A stretch of DNA of 64,000 nt from CAVVGB01 sp963747715 (GTDB taxonomy: Bacteria; Actinomycetota; Thermoleophilia; Gaiellales; Gaiellaceae), in the NCBI GenBank assembly GCA_963747715.1, contig CAVVGB010000009.1:124001-188000 (forward strand). Direction: 5' to 3'. Each line of letters starts with the position of its first letter. The first letter of the stretch is position 1. The notes beneath the pieces were generated by a model. It had not been told where the DNA came from, ran no database searches, and was given only the letters and a program-made list of their open reading frames with translations. The translations under genes were made by a program, and so were the position numbers. Below are positions 54,317 to 62,418 of the stretch, piece after piece.

Positions 54317-56347
54317 ATGCGATTCACAAGGTTCTTTGCCCGCGTGGGTGGCGGGGCGACGATTGTCGCGATGCTCACCCTTGTCGGCGTGGCGGGCGCG
54401 CAAACGGCGCCCCAGAGAGCCAGCTCGCAGGCAGCCGACGCGAGGCCTGCCTCCGAGGACACCATGCCGGGCCGCCAGGCAATGCAGCACGGCATGGCAA
54501 TGCAGCACGGCGAAGAGGAAGGACACCTCCCAGCCTCGAGTGCCAACGTCAGTTTGATCGGCAAGCTCGAGCCGACGGAGGAGTTCGGTCCGATCGCTGA
54601 GGGCCAGATCGCAGACCTGGCCGTGCACCGGGGCTTCGCCTACTTGAACTCCTGGAACGAGCCGACCTGCACGAAGGGTGGCGTGTACGTCATCGACATC
54701 CGCAATCCGAGGGAGCCGGAAGAGATCGGCTTCATCCCGGCCGTGCCCGGCAACTTCCACGGGGAGGGCGCGCAGGTCATGCGCTCGTTCACTCGCTCGT
54801 TCACCGGCCGGCTTCTCGCCGTCAACAACGAGAAGTGCTCTGACACGGAGGCCGGTGGCGGGTTCGATCTCTACGACGTCACGGACCCGTTCAATCCGAA
54901 GACGCTCGTTCAAGGCTTCGGCGACACCGGTCCCGAGGGTGACTTGACGGGCGACGAGATCCCGAACACCTACCACAGCGTCTTCATGTGGAGGGACGAC
55001 GGCAAGAACTACCTCGTCGCCACGGACAACGAGGAATTTACCGATGTCGACATCTACAACATCTCGAACCCCCGTCGTCCGAAGCCGGTCGCCGAGTACG
55101 ACCTGTGGGCAGAATTCCCGCAGATCGCTCAGGTGGACGAACATCCGCGCCTGTCGCAGATCTTCAACCATGACATGGTCGTAAAGGTCGTCGGTGGCCG
55201 TAACGTGCTGTTCGACGCGTACTGGGATGCCGGCTACGTGATGGTCGACGTCGAGAATCCCCGGCGGGCGTCCTACATCGGGGACACTGACTTCGAGAAC
55301 GAAGACCCACTCGTACCGGGGATTTCCCCGCCTGAAGGCAACGCTCATCAGGTTGAGCCCTCACACAACAACCGCTTCTTCCTCGGAGCGGACGAGGACT
55401 TCAATCCTTACCGGCTGGACGAGCTGTTCATTGACGATCAGCTGCGGCCTGGAACCGAGGTCGGCGGAGGACTCTCGCCGGCCGCCCTCGAGGACCAAGT
55501 GCTCTCCGGCAAGGTGGTCTACGGTGGGTACGGATGCCCGTTGGATCCGACTCCGCTTCCGCAGGCAGACGACTACACCGCGGAGGAGCTCGGACTCCAG
55601 CCGGGGGACGAGAAAATCCTGCTCATGCAGCGAGGCCCGGTCGACGATCCGGGCGAGGACTACAACAACAACGGTGACCTGACCGACGACGCGTGCTTCC
55701 CCGGTGAAAAGGCCGCGAAGGCCGCTGAAGCCGGTTGGGAGGCGATCGTTCTCGTCAACCGCCATCTCGGGGAAGACGACACGGTGAGCGAGCCCTTCTG
55801 TGGCTCGGGCGCGTTCACGGGGCCCGTGGTGACCGTATGCACGACTCACGCCGCCATGCACGAGCTGTTCGGATCGACGCCGAACTTCGACCTGCCGGTT
55901 CCGGATGGTGACGCTCCGGCGCTCGGCGCGATCAGCACCAAGCGTGTGCGGGCAACCTCGATCTTCGACGGCTGGGGCTACGTGAGCCTCTTCCGCCGAA
56001 GTGCCGGCAAGGTGGAGCGGGTCGATTCCTACGCGATTCCGGAAGCGCTCGACGAGGACTTCGCGTTTGGATTCGGTGACCTCTCGGTTCACGAGATCGC
56101 CATGAATCCCAATCGCAACCTGGCGTACAGCTCGTACTACGCAGGTGGCGCTCGGGTCTTCCGCTTCGGAGCCTCCGGCATCGAGGAGGTTGGCCACTTC
56201 ATCGACGAAGGAGGAAACAACTTCTGGGGCGTCGAGACGTTCATCTCCGGCAGCCGCGCTTCCGGCGACCTGCAAGGCAAGCGCCTGTTCGCAGAGTCGG
56301 ATCGCGACTTCGGGCTGTACATCTTCCGCTACACCGGTCCGCGCTAA
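54317..56347 (+). CDS. Secreted LVIVD-repeat protein with inserted PA-like domain
   Basis: This 676-residue protein starts MRFTRFFARVGGGATIVAML with a signal peptide (cut near GVAGA-QT) and a His/Met-rich linker (QAMQHGMAMQHGEEEG). LVIVD-type propeller repeats follow (GGVYVIDIRNPREPEEIGFI, FTDVDIYNISNPRRPKPVAE). A protease-associated-like insert sits at about 430-500 (EKILLMQRGP, EKAAKAAEAGWEAIVLVNR). Function unknown; extracellular. It interrupts the pdxS-pdxT pair and has homologues at 19668-21240 and a remnant at 59893. The His/Met stretch could bind copper (speculative). Confidence 0.78.
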   Translation: MRFTRFFARVGGGATIVAMLTLVGVAGAQTAPQRASSQAADARPASEDTMPGRQAMQHGMAMQHGEEEGHLPASSANVSLIGKLEPTEEFGPIAEGQIADLAVHRGFAYLNSWNEPTCTKGGVYVIDIRNPREPEEIGFIPAVPGNFHGEGAQVMRSFTRSFTGRLLAVNNEKCSDTEAGGGFDLYDVTDPFNPKTLVQGFGDTGPEGDLTGDEIPNTYHSVFMWRDDGKNYLVATDNEEFTDVDIYNISNPRRPKPVAEYDLWAEFPQIAQVDEHPRLSQIFNHDMVVKVVGGRNVLFDAYWDAGYVMVDVENPRRASYIGDTDFENEDPLVPGISPPEGNAHQVEPSHNNRFFLGADEDFNPYRLDELFIDDQLRPGTEVGGGLSPAALEDQVLSGKVVYGGYGCPLDPTPLPQADDYTAEELGLQPGDEKILLMQRGPVDDPGEDYNNNGDLTDDACFPGEKAAKAAEAGWEAIVLVNRHLGEDDTVSEPFCGSGAFTGPVVTVCTTHAAMHELFGSTPNFDLPVPDGDAPALGAISTKRVRATSIFDGWGYVSLFRRSAGKVERVDSYAIPEALDEDFAFGFGDLSVHEIAMNPNRNLAYSSYYAGGARVFRFGASGIEEVGHFIDEGGNNFWGVETFISGSRASGDLQGKRLFAESDRDFGLYIFRYTGPR

Positions 56348-56372
56348 GCCGACCGGCCCAGATCGCATCGAC

Positions 56373-56405
56373 GAGGGGCGGCCCCACGGCCGCCCCTCCT
56401 TTTTA
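56373..56405 (+). terminator. Terminator after LVIVD gene
   Basis: GAGGGGCGGCC-CCAC-GGCCGCCCCTC is followed by CTTTTT, three bases before the pdxT region. Confidence 0.9.
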
Positions 56406-56415
56406 CACTTTGGAC

Positions 56416-56985
56416 ATGGAGACGGACCTGCGAATCGGCGTCCTGGCCGTCCAGGGCAACTTCCGCGAGCACCTTCGCGTGCTTGCCCGTCTCGGCGTGG
56501 AGGGGATGGCAGTACGGAAGCCGGAGCAGCTCGAAGGGCTCGACGGGCTGATCGTCCCCGGAGGCGAGTCCACCGCGATCACGCGACTGATACGCCTCTA
56601 CGGGCTCGAGGATGCGATTCGGGCGTTCGACCGCCCCGTGTTCGGGACCTGCGCCGGGATGATCCTGCTCGCACGCGGGGGCGCGCTCGAGCAGATGGAC
56701 GTCGACGTCGAGCGAAACGCGTTCGGCCGCCAGGTCGCGAGCTTCGAGACCGACCTCGAGCTCGAGGACGAGATCGTGCCCTTGCGGGGCGTCTTCATTC
56801 GCGCGCCTCGCGTCCGCGAGGCCGGCCCCGGAGTCGAAGTCCTCGCCGAGCACGAGGGCGAGCCGGTGCTGCTCCGCCAGGGACGCTTTCTCGTCGCGTC
56901 CTTCCACCCGGAGCTGACCGAGGACACGCGGGTGCACGAGCGCTTCCTCCAGATGGTGCGGGAGGGGACACGTGTCGGGGCATAG
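56416..56985 (+). CDS. pdxT: Pyridoxal 5'-phosphate synthase glutaminase subunit PdxT
   Basis: This 189-residue glutaminase feeds ammonia to PdxS. Catalytic triad: Cys in FGTCAGMILLA, His and Glu in VASFHPELTEDTRVHERFL; oxyanion region LIVPGGESTAITRLI. The ATG at 56416 is preferred; an in-frame TTG six bases upstream is possible. The 3' end overlaps yebC by 14 bases. Confidence 0.94.
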   Translation: METDLRIGVLAVQGNFREHLRVLARLGVEGMAVRKPEQLEGLDGLIVPGGESTAITRLIRLYGLEDAIRAFDRPVFGTCAGMILLARGGALEQMDVDVERNAFGRQVASFETDLELEDEIVPLRGVFIRAPRVREAGPGVEVLAEHEGEPVLLRQGRFLVASFHPELTEDTRVHERFLQMVREGTRVGA

Positions 56986-57727
56986 CAAGTGGCATTCGAT
57001 CCGCCGGCAGAAGGGCGCGGTGGACGCCAAGCGCGGCCAGCTCTTCTCCAAGCTCGTGCGCGCGATCATCGTCGCGGCGCGCGAAGGCGGGCCAGACCCG
57101 GCGGCCAATCTGGCGCTTGCGAACGCGATCGAGAAGGCGCGCGAGAACTCCATGCCGAAGGACAACATCGAGCGCGCCATCGCGCGCGGGAGCGGCTCCG
57201 GCGCTGACGCAGCGGCGTACGAGCGCGTGACGTACGAGGGGTACGGGCCGGGCGGGGTTGCCGTCTACGTCGAGGCACTCACTGACAACCGCAACCGCAC
57301 GGCTGCCGAAGTGCGCCACACGTTCTCGAAGAACGACGGCAACCTGGGCGAGTCGGGATCGGTGGCCTGGCTCTTCGAGCGCAAGGGCGTGATCCTCGTC
57401 CCCGCCGAGTCCGTCGACGAGGAAGAGCTCATGCTCGCCGCAGCGGACGCCGGCGCTGAGGACGTCGTCGACGAGGAGTCCGGGTACCAGGTGACCTCGG
57501 CGCCGGACGACCTTACGAGCGTTCGAGAGGCCTTGAGCGCAGCCGGCATCTCCTTCGAGTCGGCAGAGCTGACCATGCTGCCGAAGACGACCATCCGCAT
57601 CGAGGACGAAAGCGATGCGAAGAAGCTCGTGCGCCTGATGGAGGCGCTCGAGGAGAACGACGACGTTCAGGACGTCTTTGCGAATTTCGACATCCCCGAG
57701 GGGGTCCTCGAAGCCGTCGCGTCCTAG
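56972..57727 (+). CDS. yebC: YebC/PmpR-TACO1 family regulator
   Basis: This 251-residue protein has the family start SGHSKWHSIRRQKGAVDAKR and the three-domain layout (KARENSMPKDNIERAIARG, YEGYGPGGVAVYVEALTDNR, EEDDVQDVFANFDI-like end). Family members act as DNA-binding regulators or promote translation of polyproline proteins. GTG start inside pdxT. The order pdxT-yebC-ruvC-ruvA-ruvB is typical of actinobacteria. Confidence 0.93.
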   Translation: MSGHSKWHSIRRQKGAVDAKRGQLFSKLVRAIIVAAREGGPDPAANLALANAIEKARENSMPKDNIERAIARGSGSGADAAAYERVTYEGYGPGGVAVYVEALTDNRNRTAAEVRHTFSKNDGNLGESGSVAWLFERKGVILVPAESVDEEELMLAAADAGAEDVVDEESGYQVTSAPDDLTSVREALSAAGISFESAELTMLPKTTIRIEDESDAKKLVRLMEALEENDDVQDVFANFDIPEGVLEAVAS

Positions 57728-57773
57728 TTGTCGCGCGGGCAGGAACGTCCGGGCCGGCGCCTAACCTCGACAC

Positions 57774-58268
57774 GTGAAGGTCCTCGGCATCGATCCGGGT
57801 ATCGCAGCGTGCGGTTACGGCATCGTCCATGCAAACGGAGGTCGCCTCAGAGCCGTCGACCACGGCTGGTGGCCGACCCCCGCCCGCGACCGCCCCGAAG
57901 GGCGTCTGAAGCGCATCCACGACGAGGTCGTCGACCTCATCGCGCGGCACGAGCCGGAGTGTGCCGCTCTCGAAGAGTCCTACGTCGGCGCCGACGCCCG
58001 CACCGCACTCTCCGTCGGCCAGGCGCGAGGCGCCGTGCTCGTCGCCTGCGCTAGGGCCGGTCTCACCTGTTCGGAGTATCCGCCGGCGACCGTGAAGAGC
58101 AGCGTGTGCGGCTACGGGCGGGCAGAGAAGGCGCAGGTGCAGAGGATGGTGCGTGCGATCCTCGGTCTTGACGAGGTCCCGACGCCGCATCACGCCGCCG
58201 ATGCGCTCGCGGTTGCCATCTGCCACGCGCTCGCGTCACCCATTGCGGCCATGGCGAGGGCGAGATGA
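57774..58268 (+). CDS. ruvC: Holliday junction resolvase RuvC
   Basis: This 164-residue endonuclease cuts Holliday junctions. Acidic active-site residues: GIDPGIAACGYGIV (Asp), CAALEESYVGADARTALSVG (Glu), HHAADALAVAICHA (Asp pair). GTG 57774. Its stop overlaps the ruvA ATG by four bases. Confidence 0.95.
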   Translation: MKVLGIDPGIAACGYGIVHANGGRLRAVDHGWWPTPARDRPEGRLKRIHDEVVDLIARHEPECAALEESYVGADARTALSVGQARGAVLVACARAGLTCSEYPPATVKSSVCGYGRAEKAQVQRMVRAILGLDEVPTPHHAADALAVAICHALASPIAAMARAR

Positions 58269-58834
58269 TCGCGCGCTTGCGCGGTCGCGCCGTTGCGTAC
58301 GGTCCCACGGGCCTCGTCCTCGACGTCGCAGGCGTCGGCTACCGGCTCAGCGCAACGCCCTCTGCGCTTCGCAAGGCGGAGGCGGAGGACGAGGTGATCG
58401 TCGAGACGTACCTCCACGTGCGCGACGACGCGCTCGACCTCTACGGCTTCGGCGAGGCGGGCGAGCGGGAGCTTTTCGAGCAGCTGCTGGCCGTTTCGGG
58501 AGTGGGCCCGAAGGTGGCGCTTGCGATCGTCTCGGGCTACTCACCGGGCGAGCTGAAGCGGGCGATCGTCCGCGAAGACGCCGCGCTCTTCCAGACCATC
58601 CCGGGAATAGGCAAGAAGACCGCGCAGCGCGTGGTTCTCGAGCTAAAAGAGAAGATCGCACCGCTCACGGCCGTCGAGGCGCCCCACCTCGGGGGAGGAG
58701 ACGGTCATATCGTGGCGCGCGACGCGCTCGTCGAGCTCGGCTACACGGTGAGCGAGGCGGAGCAGCGACTGGCCGCCACGGATCCCGACCTGTCGCCGGC
58801 CGAACGCGTGCGCCAGGCGCTGAGAGCGGCGTGA
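58265..58834 (+). CDS. ruvA: Holliday junction branch migration protein RuvA
   Basis: This 189-residue protein binds the four-way junction as a tetramer. N-terminal OB domain (IARLRGRAVAYGPTGLVLDV), two helix-hairpin-helix motifs (VSGVGPKVALAIVSGYSP and IPGIGKKTAQRVVLEL) and a C-terminal RuvB-binding domain (DALVELGYTVSEAEQRLAA). Overlaps ruvC and ruvB by four bases each. Confidence 0.95.
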   Translation: MIARLRGRAVAYGPTGLVLDVAGVGYRLSATPSALRKAEAEDEVIVETYLHVRDDALDLYGFGEAGERELFEQLLAVSGVGPKVALAIVSGYSPGELKRAIVREDAALFQTIPGIGKKTAQRVVLELKEKIAPLTAVEAPHLGGGDGHIVARDALVELGYTVSEAEQRLAATDPDLSPAERVRQALRAA

Positions 58835-59847
58835 CGGAGCCGCGTGTCACGACCGCCGTCGTCCTCGAGGAGGACGAAGATCTCGATGCGTCGCTGCGCC
58901 CGCGCCGGCTCGACGACTTCGTCGGGCAGACGCGCGTCAAGGAGCAGCTGGCGATCGCGCTCGAGGCGGCCAAGGGTCGAGGCGAAGCGCTCGACCACGT
59001 GCTCCTCGTCGGACCTCCGGGCCTCGGAAAGACGAGCCTCGCTTACATTGTCCGCGAGGAACTCGGCGTCGGTATCCGCACCGTGTCGGGCCCGGCGCTC
59101 GAGCGCAAGGGCGACATGGCGGCGATCCTGACCGCGCTCGAGGATCGCGACGTCCTCTTCGTCGACGAGATTCACCGGCTCAACCGCGCGGTCGAGGAGA
59201 TCCTCTACCCCGCGCTCGAGGACTTCCGCCTGGACATCATCGTCGGTCAGGGGCCTGCCGCCCGGACGCTGACGCTCGACCTGCCACCGTTCACGCTCGT
59301 CGGCGCCACCACGCGAACGGGGCTCCTGACCACGCCGCTCCGAGATCGCTTCGGCATGACGTACCGGCTCGACTACTACGACGCGGAAGAGCTCGGCACG
59401 ATCGTGCGGCGCTCCGCTCGGATCCTCGGCGTCGAGATCGCCGACGAGGCGGCCGGGGAGATCGCACGGCGGGCGCGAGGGACACCGCGGGTCGCGAACC
59501 GCATCCTGCGCCGCGTTCGGGACGTGGCAGAGGTAAGGCACGACGGCGTCGTAAGCATCGAGGTCGCGCGCGAGGCGCTCGAGCTGCTCGAGGTGGACGG
59601 CGAAGGCCTCGAGCGGATCGACCGCAGCCTTCTGGAGGCGATCCTGCACAAGTTCGACGGGGGCCCGGTCGGCCTCTCCACCCTGGCCGTGGCCCTCGGC
59701 GAGGAGCCCGACACGATCGAGGACGTCTACGAGCCCTACCTCCTCCAGCTCGGGCTCATCCAGCGCACCCCGAGGGGCCGGATCGTGACGAAGCTCGGAC
59801 GCGCCCACGTGGGCGCGAATTTGCCTCGAGATACCGCTCTTTTCTAG
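58831..59847 (+). CDS. ruvB: Holliday junction DNA helicase RuvB
   Basis: This 338-residue AAA+ motor drives branch migration. Walker A GPPGLGKTSLA, Walker B LFVDEIHRLNR, sensor 1 VGATTRTGLLTTPLRDRFG, arginine finger and sensor 2 (RARGTPRVANRILRRVRD), and C-terminal winged helix (EPYLLQLGLIQRTPRGRIVT). GTG 58831 overlaps the ruvA stop. Full length. Confidence 0.96.
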   Translation: MTEPRVTTAVVLEEDEDLDASLRPRRLDDFVGQTRVKEQLAIALEAAKGRGEALDHVLLVGPPGLGKTSLAYIVREELGVGIRTVSGPALERKGDMAAILTALEDRDVLFVDEIHRLNRAVEEILYPALEDFRLDIIVGQGPAARTLTLDLPPFTLVGATTRTGLLTTPLRDRFGMTYRLDYYDAEELGTIVRRSARILGVEIADEAAGEIARRARGTPRVANRILRRVRDVAEVRHDGVVSIEVAREALELLEVDGEGLERIDRSLLEAILHKFDGGPVGLSTLAVALGEEPDTIEDVYEPYLLQLGLIQRTPRGRIVTKLGRAHVGANLPRDTALF

Positions 59848-59892
59848 CTTTCTGGTTGGAACAAAGGGCACAAACTGTGGTACCTTCTCGCG

Positions 59893-59979
59893 CCCAACCT
59901 CGGGAGAGCTGATCCTCCTCATGCAGCGCGGGCCGAGCGACGACCCGAGTGCCGACTACAACGGCAACGGCGACCTGAC
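59893..59979 (+). pseudogene. Remnant of an LVIVD/PA-domain gene
   Basis: About 29 codons in one frame read GELILLMQRGPSDDPSADYN and then GNGDLT, closely matching the PA-like insert of the intact LVIVD protein (EKILLMQRGPVDDPGEDYNN, GDLTDD). Nothing else of the gene is visible on either side, and the stop codon of the next gene lies at its end. It is a relic of a deleted paralogue. Confidence 0.55.
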
Positions 59980-60435
59980 CTATCTCCGGTACTGGAGCTC
60001 GTGCCATGAAGGCACGGGCGCGAGTTCGAGCAGGGTGTGGTCGCCGCGCGGGTCGCGGTAGCCGAACTCGGTGCTCTCCTCGTCGAAGGAGACCTCGAGC
60101 AGGTTTTCCTTCACGCGCTGGTCGAGCCAGGCTCCGCGGAAGATCAGCTTTCTGAGCCAGTAGACGAGCGACTCGTCGCGCACGAGCGCGATTCGCTCCC
60201 AGTGGCGCACGATGTACTCGCCGAGCTCGCTGCGCGGCTCCGAGATGACGGCCTGCGCGGTCAGCTCGACAAGATCGGCCGTCTCGCCGGGATCGAGCTC
60301 CCCGGGCTCGACGACGCCGAGCTTCACGGCAGCGGCGTTGACGCGCTGTTCGAAGTCGAGCGCGTTGAAGCTGAATCGGTAACCCAGGAATTCCACGACG
60401 AACTCGTCGCCGGAGTCGTAGTTCGCCTCGGCCAT
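59980..60435 (-). CDS. Hypothetical protein
   Basis: This 151-residue soluble protein (MAEANYDSGDEFVVEFLGYR, NAAAVKLGVVEPGELDPGET, YWLRKLIFRGAWLDQRVKEN) is mostly charged and helical, ending VPSWHELQYRR. I do not recognise a family. It is convergent with ruvB and divergent from recJ (72-bp gap); its stop codon is at the edge of the LVIVD remnant. Confidence 0.6.
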   Translation of the reverse strand: MAEANYDSGDEFVVEFLGYRFSFNALDFEQRVNAAAVKLGVVEPGELDPGETADLVELTAQAVISEPRSELGEYIVRHWERIALVRDESLVYWLRKLIFRGAWLDQRVKENLLEVSFDEESTEFGYRDPRGDHTLLELAPVPSWHELQYRR

Positions 60436-60506
60436 GGCTTGATCCCAGGATAGTCCGGGGCCGCCGGAGGAGTGCCGTCCGAGGCGCTTCCTACCGTTGA
60501 AGCACG

Positions 60507-62372
60507 ATGTACGAGGGCACATGGACGCTCCGTCCGTGCCCGCGTCGCGACGTGGTCGCGCTGGCGAAGGCCCTCGGGGTCTCCGAGACAACCGCCGGCG
60601 TCCTCGTCCGGCGAGGGTACGGCGACCCCGACGCCGCCGAGGCGTTCCTCTCGGCTGCGAGGCCCGAGCACGATCCATTCCTGCTCGGGGACATGCGTGG
60701 AGCCTGCGCCGCCATTCGCGCTGCCATAGACGGGGGGCGCCGGATCTGCGTCCATGGCGACTACGACGTCGACGGGATCTGTGCGACGGCTCTCGCCGTT
60801 CTCGTCCTGCGGGATCTCGGCGCCGAGGTCGAGTGGCATCTGCCGAGTCGCTTCGAAGAGGGGTACGGGGTCTCGCGCGAGACGCTGGCGCGCTTCGCGC
60901 GAGAAGGATGCGGACTGCTGCTCACCGTCGACTGCGGCATCACCGCGGTGGAAGAGGTCGCCGAGGCGAAGGCGGCGGGCCTCGAAGTCGTCGTCACCGA
61001 CCATCACCGGCCCGGCGCTGCTCTGCCCGACTGCCCGGTCGTCGCCACGCGCCCGTCCGACTATCCGTTCCCCGAGCTGTGCGGGACCGGCGTCGTCTTC
61101 AAGCTCGGCCAGGCGCTCGGCGCGACCGAGAGCGTCGAGAAGCACCTCGACCTCGTCGCGCTCGCGACGGTCGCCGACGTCGTCCCGCTCCTGGACGAGA
61201 ACAGGGGGCTGGTCGTCGCCGGGCTGCGGCAGCTCGCGCGCACGAGCAAGCCGGGGTTACGAGCGCTCATGCGCGCGGCGCACGTGGATCCGGCCGCCGT
61301 CGACGCCGGTGCGATCGCCTTCCGCCTCGCTCCTCGGATCAACGCAGCCGGACGCCTCGGCCACCCGCGCGCGGCTCTCGATCTGCTTCTCACCGACGAG
61401 CCGGCCGAAGCGGAACGCCTGGCCGGCGAGCTCGAGACCTTGAACCGCGAGCGGCAGCAGGTGGAGGACCGCATCCTTCGCGAGGCGCTCGATCAGCTCG
61501 AGGAGTGGCCCGAGGCGAAGCGTCGCGCGCGCGGCTACGTCCTCGCGGGGGCCGACTGGCATCGCGGCGTGATCGGGATCGTCGCTTCGCGGCTCGTCGA
61601 GCGCTTCCATCGGCCCGTCGTGCTCATCGCGGGCGCGGAGGAGGAGTGGACCGGATCCGGACGCTCGATCCCAACCTTCGATCTCCACGACGCGCTGGCC
61701 ACCTGCTCGCAGGTGCTCGCGCGCTTCGGCGGTCATCGTGCGGCGGCCGGTCTCGCCGTCATGCCCGAGAACGTCGACGAGTTCGCGAGGCTCTTCGCAC
61801 AGCATGCCGACGGTGTCTTGGCCGACGACGACTTGACGCCGGTCGTTCGGGTCGACGCGGTCGTCGACGGCCGCGAGCTCACGCTCGGTCTTTGCGAAGA
61901 GCTCGAGCGCATCGCGCCCTTCGGGCTCGGCAACCCTGCGGTCACGCTCCTCGCTGTCGGCTGTGAGCTCTCGGAGCTCGGCGCCGTTGGGGACGGGAAA
62001 CATCTGAAGCTTGCAGTGAGCGCGGACGGCGCGCGTTCCGGCGCGATCGCCTTCGGGCAGGGAGCGCATCTCGACCACTACCGCCGGGTCGGTCGCTACG
62101 ACGTCGCGTTCAGGCTGGCCGCGAACCGCTGGAACGGAACGGTCGCTCCGCAACTCCAGGTCAAGCGGATCTTCGACACGCCGGAGGGCTACGCGGGGCT
62201 ACGTGATCGCCTCGCGCGCGAATGGCGCCTCGACCCGAGCGCGCGCAGCGCGGAGGCCCAGGCCGTCTTCGCCGAGCTCGGCCTCGACGAGGGCCCTGGC
62301 GGGCGCCGGCACCTGGTCGAGTCGCAGACGTTCTGCGCACTGCTGCACGAGCCGGTACGCCTGGCCGCTTAA
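60507..62372 (+). CDS. recJ: Single-stranded-DNA exonuclease RecJ
   Basis: This 621-residue 5'-3' exonuclease has the DHH-family motifs: motif I HGDYDVDGICATALAVLVLR, motif II LLTVDCGITAVEEVAEA, motif III VVTDHHRPGAALPD and the DHHA1 region GGHRAAAGLAVMPENVDEF. The full length matches RecJ, and the OB-like C-terminal part is present. Upstream gene divergent; rel follows in the same direction. Confidence 0.9.
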   Translation: MYEGTWTLRPCPRRDVVALAKALGVSETTAGVLVRRGYGDPDAAEAFLSAARPEHDPFLLGDMRGACAAIRAAIDGGRRICVHGDYDVDGICATALAVLVLRDLGAEVEWHLPSRFEEGYGVSRETLARFAREGCGLLLTVDCGITAVEEVAEAKAAGLEVVVTDHHRPGAALPDCPVVATRPSDYPFPELCGTGVVFKLGQALGATESVEKHLDLVALATVADVVPLLDENRGLVVAGLRQLARTSKPGLRALMRAAHVDPAAVDAGAIAFRLAPRINAAGRLGHPRAALDLLLTDEPAEAERLAGELETLNRERQQVEDRILREALDQLEEWPEAKRRARGYVLAGADWHRGVIGIVASRLVERFHRPVVLIAGAEEEWTGSGRSIPTFDLHDALATCSQVLARFGGHRAAAGLAVMPENVDEFARLFAQHADGVLADDDLTPVVRVDAVVDGRELTLGLCEELERIAPFGLGNPAVTLLAVGCELSELGAVGDGKHLKLAVSADGARSGAIAFGQGAHLDHYRRVGRYDVAFRLAANRWNGTVAPQLQVKRIFDTPEGYAGLRDRLAREWRLDPSARSAEAQAVFAELGLDEGPGGRRHLVESQTFCALLHEPVRLAA

Positions 62373-62418
62373 CCTCGCCGCAAAGGGGTCGCGCAGGGCC
62401 CAGGGCTACAATCGGACT

